Shown piece by piece: positions 11,504-22,002 of a stretch of 64,000 nt of DNA. How positions within the stretch are numbered: the stretch's first letter is position 1; each line of letters starts with the position of its first letter. The notes under the pieces are model-generated. The model did not search any database and was not told where the DNA came from. It saw nothing but the letters and a program-made list of their open reading frames with translations. The stretch is from Triangularia verruculosa (taxonomy: Eukaryota > Ascomycota > Sordariomycetes > Sordariales > Podosporaceae): NCBI GenBank assembly GCA_033296885.1, contig MU863927.1, positions 1-64,000 of the forward strand. Direction: 5' to 3'. Made by a program: the position numbers and the translations under genes.

Positions 11504-12499
11504 ATGGTCCCGAGGATACAGCCATACCGTCCGCTCATGCAGCTGGCTCAGCGGCATATCTCCGTCCAACCCCGAGCGCAACCGCATCTCATCGCGGCCC
11601 TGTTTTCAACCTCCCGGCCATTCCGGAATCAACCATCACCACCTCCTCCGCCATCACAACCCCCCTCCGAACCCATCCCCGTCGCCGAACCATTACCCCC
11701 TCCGCCCCCCGAACCCCTCATCACAAAAAACATCCCCAACCCCTCCTCCCGGCCCCGCCGGCGTCTCATCTCCCGCCTCCTCTTCGCCGGCACCTTTCTC
11801 CTCCTCGGCACAGTCGGTGGCTCCGCCCTCCGCCTCTTCATCTCCCCGCCAACACCCCCCGTCCCCGACTCCCCCGAAGACGGCTACGTCATTGCCGACC
11901 TCCACTCCCAAGCCTCCCGCCTCCCCATCGTCAAGCAGCTCTCCTCCGACCCGGCCTGGACGTTCTGGGACGCGTACAACACCCTCTCCGACACCCACCG
12001 CGCACAGCACATCACCGCTCACACCCTCCGCGGCTCCCGCGGTGTAGGCGGCTACCAACGCATCTTCTACAACTCCTCCACCGGGGAGCTGGTGTCGGTC
12101 ATCTTCTTCGGTCCAGCAACGATCGGATGGCCGGGTGTGGTCCACGGCGGGTGCTTGGCCACCATCCTCGATGAGTCCTGCGGCAGGGCAGCCTTTAAGC
12201 AATGGGGCGGTATGGCGGGTGTGACGGCCAATTTAAACATTGAGTATAAGAAGGCTACGCTGGCGAACGGTTTCTATATCATCAGGGTTAAACCGCGAAC
12301 GGAGGAGGAGCTACCTGAGCACGAGAGAGGGAAGAGACATTACAAGAGCTGGGTGGATGCCGTGATTGAGGAACCGGCTTCGGGGCAGGTTACGGTCAAG
12401 GCCGAGGCATTGTTTGTCGGGGGCAAGGGAAATGGCAAGGGAGAGAAGACCAGGTTTAGCTGGGGCGGGAAGGTGCAAGAGTCGCATGCTGAATTTTAA
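11504..12499 (+). CDS. Mitochondrial hotdog-fold thioesterase-like membrane protein (FMP10 / THEM4-like)
   Basis: 331 aa, single exon. The start at 11504 has an AAAATGG context. The first 40 or so residues are Arg/Ser/Gln rich without acidic residues and end near FSTSRPF, like a mitochondrial presequence. A proline-rich linker and one membrane segment (LLFAGTFLLLGTVGGSAL) follow. The C-terminal half carries the acyl-CoA thioesterase hotdog signature VVHGGCLATILDES and the strand VTANLNIEYKKATLANGF. Related fungal proteins (yeast Fmp10, S. pombe PB2B4.06 family) are mitochondrial and poorly characterised; thioesterase activity is inferred from the fold. An in-frame extension to 11219 is open but lacks a convincing start. 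Confidence 0.8.
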   Translation: MVPRIQPYRPLMQLAQRHISVQPRAQPHLIAALFSTSRPFRNQPSPPPPPSQPPSEPIPVAEPLPPPPPEPLITKNIPNPSSRPRRRLISRLLFAGTFLLLGTVGGSALRLFISPPTPPVPDSPEDGYVIADLHSQASRLPIVKQLSSDPAWTFWDAYNTLSDTHRAQHITAHTLRGSRGVGGYQRIFYNSSTGELVSVIFFGPATIGWPGVVHGGCLATILDESCGRAAFKQWGGMAGVTANLNIEYKKATLANGFYIIRVKPRTEEELPEHERGKRHYKSWVDAVIEEPASGQVTVKAEALFVGGKGNGKGEKTRFSWGGKVQESHAEF

Positions 12500-15400
12500 G
12501 AGGGCTGTAAGGAAATAATTTGAGGTCTGTATGATAGGGGATAGAGTTGGAAGACTATGCGCCAAGAACAACATTGGGCAGGGCATTATTCTGGTTTATG
12601 CCGGCAGTGGATGTATGGCTGCCGCGGCCTGGCAGCATACCTATAGAGTATGGAATTACACTCAGCACACGATTATGTTCTCCATCAGAAATTTTGCACC
12701 CCTAAACTGGTTCAGGTTCGGCACCTTTGTGAGAAGGCTTGGTCAAGAAACAACCGCATATGCGAGCACCTACATGTATGTGCCACTTACGCAGCAAGAC
12801 CATATGGGCTAGATTCCTCGCCACACCTGCATCTGTATCTGTATGAGGTAGCGCTCAGACATTGATGTCTATTGGGGCGCCATGCAAAGAACACCGTGGT
12901 GCCGGCCCATCTCCTATCGGAGCTTCTTGTCCGTCCCAACCCCCCACGGACCGCATAGCAACATCACAGGGCCGTCCTCGATGATGGCAACAAACCGAGT
13001 CCGACCGCTTGTCGCCGGGTCCTACACGGGGCCGCCGAGCCTCTTGTGGACATATGTCACGATCGAACGCCGGAACAGGGGATATCCCACATCAGCAAGA
13101 GACCAAAGTCCGACCAGAGTCAATAAATATAGATATAGACCCGAGTTTTGGCCACGTCTGCCGTATGCCCGATGAGGTTTGGATGATCCCCAGAGTGCTC
13201 ACCATGGCCACGCGGTAGCGGCACGCGCCCGAGTGATGCCTGTCTAATCTGCATCGTAACCTCATGGACCAGCTGAGAGTGTGCGATATTGATGACAAGA
13301 ATGTTGCTCAGCATCCAAGGCATTTGGCCAAAGCTTCAAGTACGAAGGGTCTGGAACGCAATGATGGCATTTCCGACGAAGAACAGAAGCTGTGATCGAT
13401 GCGCGAGCGGTTAAACGCGAGCATCAGACTGATATGGATAGCGAGATGCATGGTGACGGAATCGAATGTGCCTTGCATGGAAAGGGGTCTCTGTCTCGGG
13501 AGTAGACAGGTTCCATTGTGCATAAGAAACTCGTCAAGCCTCCTGATTGGCGGTTGAGTAGTGTAGACTCTCGGGGGTTGGATGGCGCCGCTAGAGAAGA
13601 CCACAGGGCTAGGAATGCGTATGTTGCGGGTGCCTGAGTTGCGAGTACTTCGATTGCATACCTCTGATACCTTCGACAAGTCATTCAAGGACAATCACAC
13701 CGACTTTTCGCATGTTGTGCTCGAGGTACTCAGCTGGGAGTTCCTAGAGAGGACCAGACACCCATAACCATACGATGATAAAGGGTGGAAGAGTGCAGGG
13801 GAGGCGAGCAGAATCACAGGAGGCAAGGGGCATCGACAAGCTCAACTGTGGTTCAGACACGGGGATTGGCCGAAAATACACCCTCTCACACGCAGAAGAA
13901 ATGTGTTTAGAGGCCAGATCAGTCCATATCTGTGAAGTGCCCTACCTACTGGGCTGTAAAAGAAGTTAGCTAGACATCTGGATCAATCGTGGCATGTAAC
14001 AGAACTCTTGGCCCACCACACATGGTAGCCTCGGTAACTTCGGGACCCAGGAAACCGGTCAGGCTGGCCGGACGGCTAGGTGATGAGAACATCTTCGCCC
14101 GCCGTTAACGGATATCCCCAGACTTGGCAATACGCGACCTGTTGAGGCTAAAGTTCTCGTGGGTTGTTTCTCAACCTTCTGGTAACACAGCAGCGACACG
14201 AGGAACACTACATAAGACACTGTCAGTCGAAACTGTGGCCTTGTCCTGCATTTGACGTCAAGTCGTCAGTATACCCTGCGAAACATGCTGATAAGTTCAA
14301 CAATGCCCTGGAAGTAGAGGCTATACGGGAGAAACATGGTGTTGGTATGGTGTATCGATGGACCGGGATCTCACCGTGCTGGTACCTTGGTGATCAACAG
14401 AGACCGACACCTGGGGAGTGTCATGTGCGAGATACACGTGGTGTATCACTCATGAGCGCCACACCCAAGGTTGTCTTTGTAGCCTACTCAAAACGAACAT
14501 TCGGTGAGCGGCCAGGCAAGATAGGCGTCAAACCTAGAACCATGAACCAACTTTTCTTCTAGTCGAGACGGTTAGCATAGTGGCATATGACTCTGCCCCG
14601 ACCAGAGTTGGGAAGGAATGATCATCTCAGCTCGCGTTGTTGATGATAGCGATCTTCAGCAGTTTCTCGGGTAGGGCTAAGAGCAGGGCGAAAGGTGGAC
14701 ATGGGACTGAAACTGATCTCGTCATAGCAAGTCTCTGTGTAGCCATCCACACGTTTTCCATGGCGAGAGCAGACAAGGGGTTGCGCAAGAATGCAAAAAG
14801 GGTCTTCCAGGGAAAACGAACCCGATGAAGGTCTCGTCGACCTGCGCCTCTGAGGCAACGAGGCAACGAGGCAGCGATGTCGGGTCCCCACACAGACCGG
14901 GCACCGGAATATCGGAGACAGCTCCGGACCAGTGCAGTTGATTTTTGCCCATCCAAGAATTAAAGTTGAGCAGGGCATTTCAAAAATGGGAAAGTGACTT
15001 CTGGGGGGCCAAGGAAACCAGCGCCGGGACCACTTCCGAGGCCCTGGCGGCCAGCCTTGGCCATGGAATTCCCAGGCTGCTGATAGGCCAATTCCTTCCT
15101 GTCGCAGGGCTTGGAAATCCTCTAGCCTTCTCGAAGAACTGGGCCAAACAAAGCTCCCGATCTTGACAGCGGCTCCATTCATCTGGAGATCGGCGCTTCT
15201 CATTCGTCCATCTCGAAATTCCAGCCTAAAAGGGCAAGGGATCTCTTGGCATATTCGGTTCGACTGCAGTTGCCAAGAAGGCTCACCTTAAACATTCACA
15301 GGAATCGAGCAGAGCGCTCAAAGAGCTCTTACCTTTGCTGGAACATGGAAATGGCCCATTTAAACGCTCTACAAGTTCAGAACGCTATCTTCGGACCCCT

Positions 15401-16333
15401 TCGGAGAAGCGAAAGATGAGCTACGGAACAATCTGTTGGCGGCAGGCCGGTGAGACCTCAGGTTCTGCTATCACCACGATTTTGTATATCTTGGCCACCT
15501 CTGTCTCTGAAACTGATCTGGGAAGGCTGGCCCGATGGTCAGGATCACCTCCCACCCGGCATCCCTCGCCTTCCCGCCCATGCTGCAATGCAGCCCGGCT
15601 CCGTCACGCACCCTCAGGGGTCCCTCCTTTGACACCTGACCAGTCAGGGCAGTGAGCCCCCAGCATGCCGTACATCATCATTGCCCCCGTCGAGGTACAT
15701 GGAGTAGTACTTATTCCATGTCCCGCCTTGTCCCCGGGTCCTTGTTCATACCCTTCACCTCCTTCACCTCGCCTCTCAACATATCATTCCTTCCCCAAAG
15801 ACCCCCAGGCGCTGCTAGGCTGACTGGTGAGAGCTTTCTAGATCTCTGGTCTTCGGTCAGAAGGTGTATTTGAGCTTGCCATCTTCCCACATTATCACGG
15901 TTCACCTGAGGATTCACCACCGGTGGTGCCTTGTATCGTTCTGTTTGGATAGCCATATCACTTACGGATACAGCATAGTGTTGATATCTTTACTACAACT
16001 CTTCCCGGCATCCCCAACTTGTCCGATTGGAACCTCGACGCCGTTATCTCCACGGCCTCGATACGTGACCGCAAGCTCCATACGACGTAGGTTAGCGTTG
16101 AACGGCGTCCCCTCCCATACACATTGTTCTTACCCCTCTCAACGCACATCCGCTGAAGCACTTCCAATGTTCCTACTTGCAACTCTCATACTCCTCACCG
16201 AGTAAGACCGTGGGATCTCTTTGACTGACTGGGAGACAGATCCGGAAACACTTAGCGCATGCTCGTTCTTGGACTACATCGGACGACATCAAAGCTCACA
16301 CTAAAGTCTGCCAGGAGTCGCCTACGGGTAGCC
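12500..16333. other. Long intergenic region upstream of the DASH cryptochrome
   Basis: 3.8 kb without recognisable coding sequence on either strand. Small open frames (for example 14164-14562 plus, 14622-15203 minus) have no family-like features. The last kilobase should contain the cryptochrome promoter; several GATC cores are present there but no GATCGA. Confidence 0.5.
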
Positions 16334-18788
16334 ATGACGGACACCAAGGTACCCCAGAACATCCTCATCCACATCCTCCGCCGGGATCTCCGAGCATCAG
16401 ACAATCCACTACTTCATGCTGCGGCTACGGCACCCGACGGGGAGAAGTTCGATGCCCATCTCCCCCTCTATGTCATTGACGCCTCTCAGATGGACGTGTC
16501 GGGGTTCGTCAAGGACAAAGATACAGCCAATCCCTATAAGCCGACTCGCAGTCAAGTAGCAGGCTACCCTCGTTGCGGGCCTTACCGGGCCAAATTTGTT
16601 GGCGAGGCTGTCTGGGATCTCTCGGAGTCTCTGAAGAGACTTGGATCCGGCCTCTTTGTTCGTTTGGGCAATCTACCAGAGGTGGTAGAGAGCCTGGCTC
16701 GCGGGCTGGCTGAAAAGGGTGCCAAAGTCGGTGCCATTTGGATGACCAGTCACGAAGGCAGCGAGGAAAAGGCAGATGAGAAGGCTGTGGCCTCTTTGTG
16801 TGATAACATTGGGGCCGAGTGGAAGCTCTGGGTCGATGAGAAGTACTTTATTGATGAGTAAGTTGAGCTCCGTGGATGCCGCTCCATTTCTGTCGCTAAT
16901 ACTTTGTCTGTTTGGCAGTCGTGATATAGGCCTAGAATCTATCAACCAGTTGCCCGATGTCTTCACGACATACCGCAAAATGCAGGAGCCGCTTCGCGCG
17001 AAGCCTCGCCCTGTCCTCCCACCGATTGAGAAAGGGTTTCTCCCACCTCTAGTTGATAAGGCCTTGGTTCCAGAGCAGCCCACCCCATTTACCATTCCCG
17101 ACACACTTGACGGTCTGGTTGATGCATTGGCCTCTCCTGTGAAAGACTTCCTCCCGAACAAGCCCGATTTCCCAGAAGGCACACAGTCAGCCCACCCCTA
17201 CAAGGGAGGTGAAGCCGGTGCTCACGAGCGGTTGAACCACTTCATCCTTTCCGGAGCTGCCAGTTCGTACAAGGCCACCCGGAATGGGTTGCTCGGCACC
17301 GAATTCAGCACCAAGCTCTCTGCCTTTTTGGCTCAAGGTTGCATCACGGCTCGCCAGGTTCATGCAACGTTGGATGCTTTTGAGCGTGGTACGGATGCCA
17401 GATTCAAAGACGTGAAAGGTTTTGGTGCGTACAAGGACAAGGAAGATGCAACTGAGGTCGCTGAAGGCGACAAATCGGAAGGCAAGGCCAAAAGCAGCAA
17501 AGAGAACGAGGGTATTGAGGCGATCCGGTTCGAACTCTTATGGCGCGACTACATGAGACTGTGCCATCAAAAGTACCGGAACAAGTTCTTCCGGCTGTCG
17601 GGCTTTCAAAAAGACTACAAGGAGGAAGATGCTGGCGACGGCAGCGGCAGCGGCAGCGGCAGCGGCAGCGAGGGTAAACCACCCAAGAAGCACGAATGGA
17701 AGTCGCCTGTTAAGGAGAGGGCATTGCCTGACCAAGTGCCGAGTGCTGAAGGTGTGGCCGAGACTCTGGAGCGGTTCAAAGCTGGAACAACGGGCATGGG
17801 CTTGATCGATGCCTCCCAGCGGGAGCTACTGCACACCGGATATACTTCCAACCGTGCCCGTCAGAATGTGGCGAGCTTTTTGGCCAAGCACCTCAAGATC
17901 GATTGGAGATATGGCGCAGAGTGGTACGAGATGTTGCTGGTCGACTATGATGTCTCGTCCAACTGGGCCAATTGGCAGTATGTCTCCGGTGTTGGCAACG
18001 ACCCTCGTGGCGAGATTCGTATCTTCAACCCAATTAAACAGGCTTTTGAGTACGACAAGGAGGGGAGTTATGTTCGGGCTTGGGTCCCGGAGGTCAGCAA
18101 ATTGAAGAAGCTGGAAAACGTTTTTCAACCTTGCACCGCCTCGAAAGAGGATCTCATGGAGGCTGGGTTGGTGGGCAATGTCATGGTCACGGAGCCTGTC
18201 TTGCGGATTAACTATTATGTGGATGCTAAGCCGCGGACCAACAAGCGGGGCGGATTCCGAAGAGGCAGTCGACGTGTGGGTGGTGGTAGGCACATGACTC
18301 ATGGTCATGGTAATGGAAATGATGGGAAGACAAATCATGCAAATGGGAATGGAAGCGGGAATGGAAACGGGAATGTAAATGGGAACGGACAGACACATGA
18401 TGCTCGGATGGATGCGCCCGTGGTGAACGGGACCACCAGAGGACCTGGTAACCGAGTAGCCCATCATCGAGGCTCTTTTGTTGGCTCAAGGTCTCCAGGG
18501 GGTGGTCGGGGAGGCTATTTCAATGGAGGCGGCCGACACTACAACGGCAATGGCAATGGCAACGGCAACGGCAACAACTTCCACAACAACAACACGAACG
18601 GCGGCGGTGCGCATTCTCCCGGCCCCAATGGAGGAGGGCCCAAATATCGTGGGGGCGGCCCACGGTACCCGTTCGCGAGAGGTGGTGGTGGCGGCGGCAG
18701 CTTTCATCGGGGAGGTCACAATGGCAGTCATAATCGTGACAATGGCAGTAGCAGTGGGTCTTCGCCACCTCCTGATGGGCCAATTTAA
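16334..18788 (+). CDS. cry: DASH-type cryptochrome (CRY-DASH)
   Basis: Blue-light flavoprotein of the photolyase/cryptochrome family. DASH members bind FAD and often a folate antenna, repair cyclobutane dimers in single-stranded DNA, and in fungi modulate light responses. Exons 16334-16857 and 16919-18788 (61 nt intron) give 797 aa. The N-terminal alpha/beta domain starts ILIHILRRDLRASDNPLLH. FAD-binding blocks include LGTEFSTKLSAFLAQGCI, HTGYTSNRARQNVASFLAKH, DWRYGAEWYE and SNWANWQYVSGVGNDPRG. A Gly-Ser insert encoded by a GGCAGC repeat sits near 17640-17670. The last 190 or so residues are Gly/Asn/Arg/His rich with RGG-like elements, like the tail of Neurospora CRY. The start at 16334 has a purine at -3; an in-frame ATG at 16259 would add 25 basic residues. 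Confidence 0.95.
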
Positions 18789-20149
18789 GATTGTGGGCAG
18801 GAGTTGAGTCGGAACGCTCGTATGGCTTTCGCTTTGGGTTTGGGCTGGGAACTGTGATATTTACATGGCGTTTCTGTCAGTTTGCCATCTGCCCCATGGT
18901 AGGATGGTCAGCGGCCTTGTATTTTTATGTTTTGGTTTTATTGTCTGTTATCTTTGCAGTTGTTTTGAGTTTGATGTTGTCGAGGTGTTGCGTGGTGGTG
19001 TTGCTCTGAAGGCGCAGCTCTTCTTTGGTCGTCTATCCCAAGTTGGCCTTTCTGGGACCGAGTCTTCCTTGCTTTTGACAGTTACTCTGTGAGAGTAGGA
19101 CTCTTTTGTGCGGGTCTTTGCGGGACATGCTCGCTTGGGCTTATGTTTCTCCCGTTGCTTCCGTGATTGCATCTTGAGAATTGCATGTTGAAGCGATGGA
19201 GGCTAAGACAGATTGTGATAACAACACAGACAAGCAGAAGGGTTACTTTACAAAAAAAAGAAACAGAGGAATGATGGGCACGGAAAACATGACGTTATGG
19301 GAACTGAGATGAGCACATCAGTTGTTGAGGTTCGACGGAAAAACGAGTGACACGAAGGGGCGGCGAGGTTTTGCTTGATGGGGATCCATGGATTCTTTTC
19401 ATGGGTTGGCTTCATGGGTTGATTCTATGGGTATTGGCTTCATGGGTTGGCTTTAATGTTTCTGTTTTGAACTCTCAAGCGGTGAAATGCCTCCAGCGAC
19501 CGTCTGCATATGTCTCACTGGAGACAGCGGCGATTACGAAGGAAAGAACCTTGACGATCACTATGAGGAGGAAAAAAGACTACAAAAAAAGTATGGTGAT
19601 TGCATTCTGAGGGGGGTTAAGGTGCCTGGGGTAGTGAGGCGTTGGCTGTGGATGGATGGGGAGGGATTTTGTCTTTCACGGATGATACCCTCGTTTGAAG
19701 TCTACGGACATGTTGGAACGCTCGTTTTTGCGTTGGATTTCTTCTTTTCCCCCTCTTTTGTGCATGCTTTGGGTGGACAACTTCCGACCAACTTACTCTC
19801 GTTGTTTTCATTTAAGTTTTGTTTCGCCGTCTTGGCATGTTGTTTGCTCTTCCGGGGTTTGACCACGGGGAAGCTGTGTGCATGCCGTTCAGGGGTAAAA
19901 AGGGGGACGCGAAGATGGGATGGAGCAGCTATAAAAATGAAGAAAAGATAAATAATAATATAATTATAGGATTAAAATATAAAAGAATGAGTATTTGTTT
20001 AGAAACTCGGCTCCTAAAAGATATGCCTTTCCACAACGTTTCCTTCTTAAACCCCTCCCTTTCTCAAGGTCCTATATCATGTCCGCACAACTGTCCCAAG
20101 GGCAGCAAGCCAACTACTGATATAGTGAAAAGTTTCAGGTTGTTCTGTC
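18789..20149. other. 3' flank of the cryptochrome and intergenic region
   Basis: T- and G-rich sequence consistent with a long 3' untranslated region and spacer. A 154-codon open frame at 19487-19951 has no conserved features. CATGGGTTGG-like direct repeats occur around 19397-19450. No gene recognised. Confidence 0.5.
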
Positions 20150-20268
20150 ACATACGACCATAGACAGTAGAAAGCTCGGGATCCCGTCCGCTCTCCCCTA
20201 GATAAGCTACTGATCGCCAGATTAGTACTCAGGTGGGTGACCACTGGGGAATCCCTGGTGTTGTATGT
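20150..20268 (+). rRNA. 5S ribosomal RNA, dispersed copy (type A)
   Basis: 119 nt. Begins ACATACGACCATAGACAGTA and ends GGTGTTGTATGT. It carries the conserved GATCCCGTCCGCTC and GTGGGTGACCAC blocks. A TATAG box starts exactly 29 nt upstream (20121), the position known for Neurospora 5S genes, and a T5 run at 20268-20272 is the likely terminator. It differs from the copy at 7921-8039 at three sites, two of which form one compensatory base pair, so both copies look functional. Confidence 0.95.
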
Positions 20269-21452
20269 TTTTGATGTTTTTGATCTTTTTGGTTCATTCC
20301 CATCTCAAAATACCATCATTGAGAGTGTAGACATCTTTTTTGATGCTTATAAACTTGCAAAGGGATTGTTTGGTGGTGGTTGTAGCTTCTGTTGTGCGAT
20401 ATGATTGGTGGGAGGCAGCTATCCCATAGCTAAGCCTTCTAAGACCGTATTAACTACGGGATGGCTGGAGGTAGGTACCATATACTTTCACAAGCCGTAC
20501 GCTACATCTTCACATCTTGTTTCAACAGTTTTAAACAGAAAGGAACAAGTTAGGTAACCTATGGGTTGGCATGACCTATTTTCGAAGTTGCTTCTCGAAC
20601 TCAGTTAATCCCAAAAAAGGAACACGGGCAAGGGACAAGATTCATACAGTATAGATGGGGAGGGTTTGCAGTATTTGGGTGCCGACAGTACTTTCTGTTT
20701 CGCTGATTGAACTTGAAATGAGTTTAGAGGTCGTTGTGATGATGGTGTCGAAATCACACAAGGTGACAACTTCAAGGCTCTGCAGGGAGCTCTCTTACTG
20801 GTCGGAAGAGTGTTTGAGACTCTGGACCCTTCAAGCGCCATAATCGGTTCGGTGTCTGGTGCAGTTAAGGGCAGTCTTTGAAGAATGGGACTCGATGCGT
20901 AGCTGTTGTGCTACCCGGAGGGATATGCAGCCATGGTGGTTAGGCCTACTCTGTATTGCCGCATCTTTGTAGAAGTGATGGCCTGATATGAATGGTCACT
21001 CGTGCGGCCGATGGCACCTCTTGATAGGACTGCCGCGGCTGGAGCGGTCGTCGGCATGGGAGAACCGGAGCCTTCTCTTTTTTGAGATAAAGGCGTCAAG
21101 TCCACAGCTGAACGCTACTCCAGTTGTCAGACCTAATAATTGGGTTGAGTTATAGGTATCTTACTTTTCCCCATCAGGATGTAGCTCTCGGCTCGTAGAG
21201 AAAATAAAAGCTACTTATAATTACTGCGAGGGAAATTAATCTTCCTATGTTCTTGATGACTTTGCAAGTTGTTTGGTAGCAGCCAGATAAGTATGCTAGG
21301 TAATTAACAGACGGTACTTGACAACGAGCGAGCCTGAAGACAGACTTCGACATCTTCCTAACCCCGCTGTAAACACTCGTTGGCCCGAAGACGCATTCCT
21401 CCGGTAGGCACGCAATGGACAAAATAATTGGTACTGCAAGCCAGGATCACAC
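20269..21452. other. Intergenic region between 5S rRNA and the accessory island
   Basis: About 1.2 kb with no recognisable gene. Base composition becomes more AT rich toward the repeat at 21453. Confidence 0.45.
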
Positions 21453-21641
21453 CTTAAAAATAATAGAAAAGGCTTATAAACTATCTTCTTTAGGCTTATT
21501 ACTATCTTTTAATACGGTAAAAATATCTTTTAAAGTATTATTAATATCTTCTAAGGCCTATCAAATATCTTTTAAGGCCTATTAACTATCTTTCAATACT
21601 ATATTGCCCCTTGCAGTGCCAGCTTTTTTGTCCAGGACGTG
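21453..21641 (+). repeat. AT-rich repeat element, copy 1 (left edge of island)
   Basis: About six degenerate units of roughly 21 bp built on ACTATCTTTTAAGGCCTATT, followed by a unique tail ending AGTGCCAGC...TTTTGTCCAGGACGTG. The same array and tail occur in the same orientation at 27251-27483. No coding capacity. It may be a non-autonomous mobile element or the end of a larger decayed one. I do not recognise a named family. Confidence 0.75.
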
Positions 21642-22002
21642 GTAGGTAGCCTACAGCCTAACACCAAAAAGATGGTGTGAAACATTGCATATTCGTCGCA
21701 CGACATCAGGAATAAGGCAAGATCGACTATGGCATGTAACCAATTGTGAGAGCTGAGCTGGTATAATTGCAACCCATTGGGTCATGCTGCTGCCTGCATT
21801 CATCAGCACCTAGCCAATTCTTACTCATAGCCTTCTGCGGCTGAAGACATGTCCATGGCAGGTACTGGATCAGGGACATGGACAGAGCCTGAGCATACTC
21901 TACCTCTCTAAAAATATGTGCGAGTTCTCGTCCCCATTCTTTGCATCGTCCAATGCTCACAACCACAACCATCCCAGCCTGAACTTGGCTAGCGTCTGCA
22001 CA

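Noticed and set aside
14557..14625. tRNA-like segment: box A-like TAGCATAGTGG and a stem CTCTG/CAGAG with a 7-nt loop
   Set aside because: No matching acceptor strand, no T arm or box B, and no U before the would-be anticodon. At best a relic; probably chance.
19487..19951. 154-codon frame downstream of the cryptochrome
   Set aside because: No family similarity and composition like 3' untranslated sequence.
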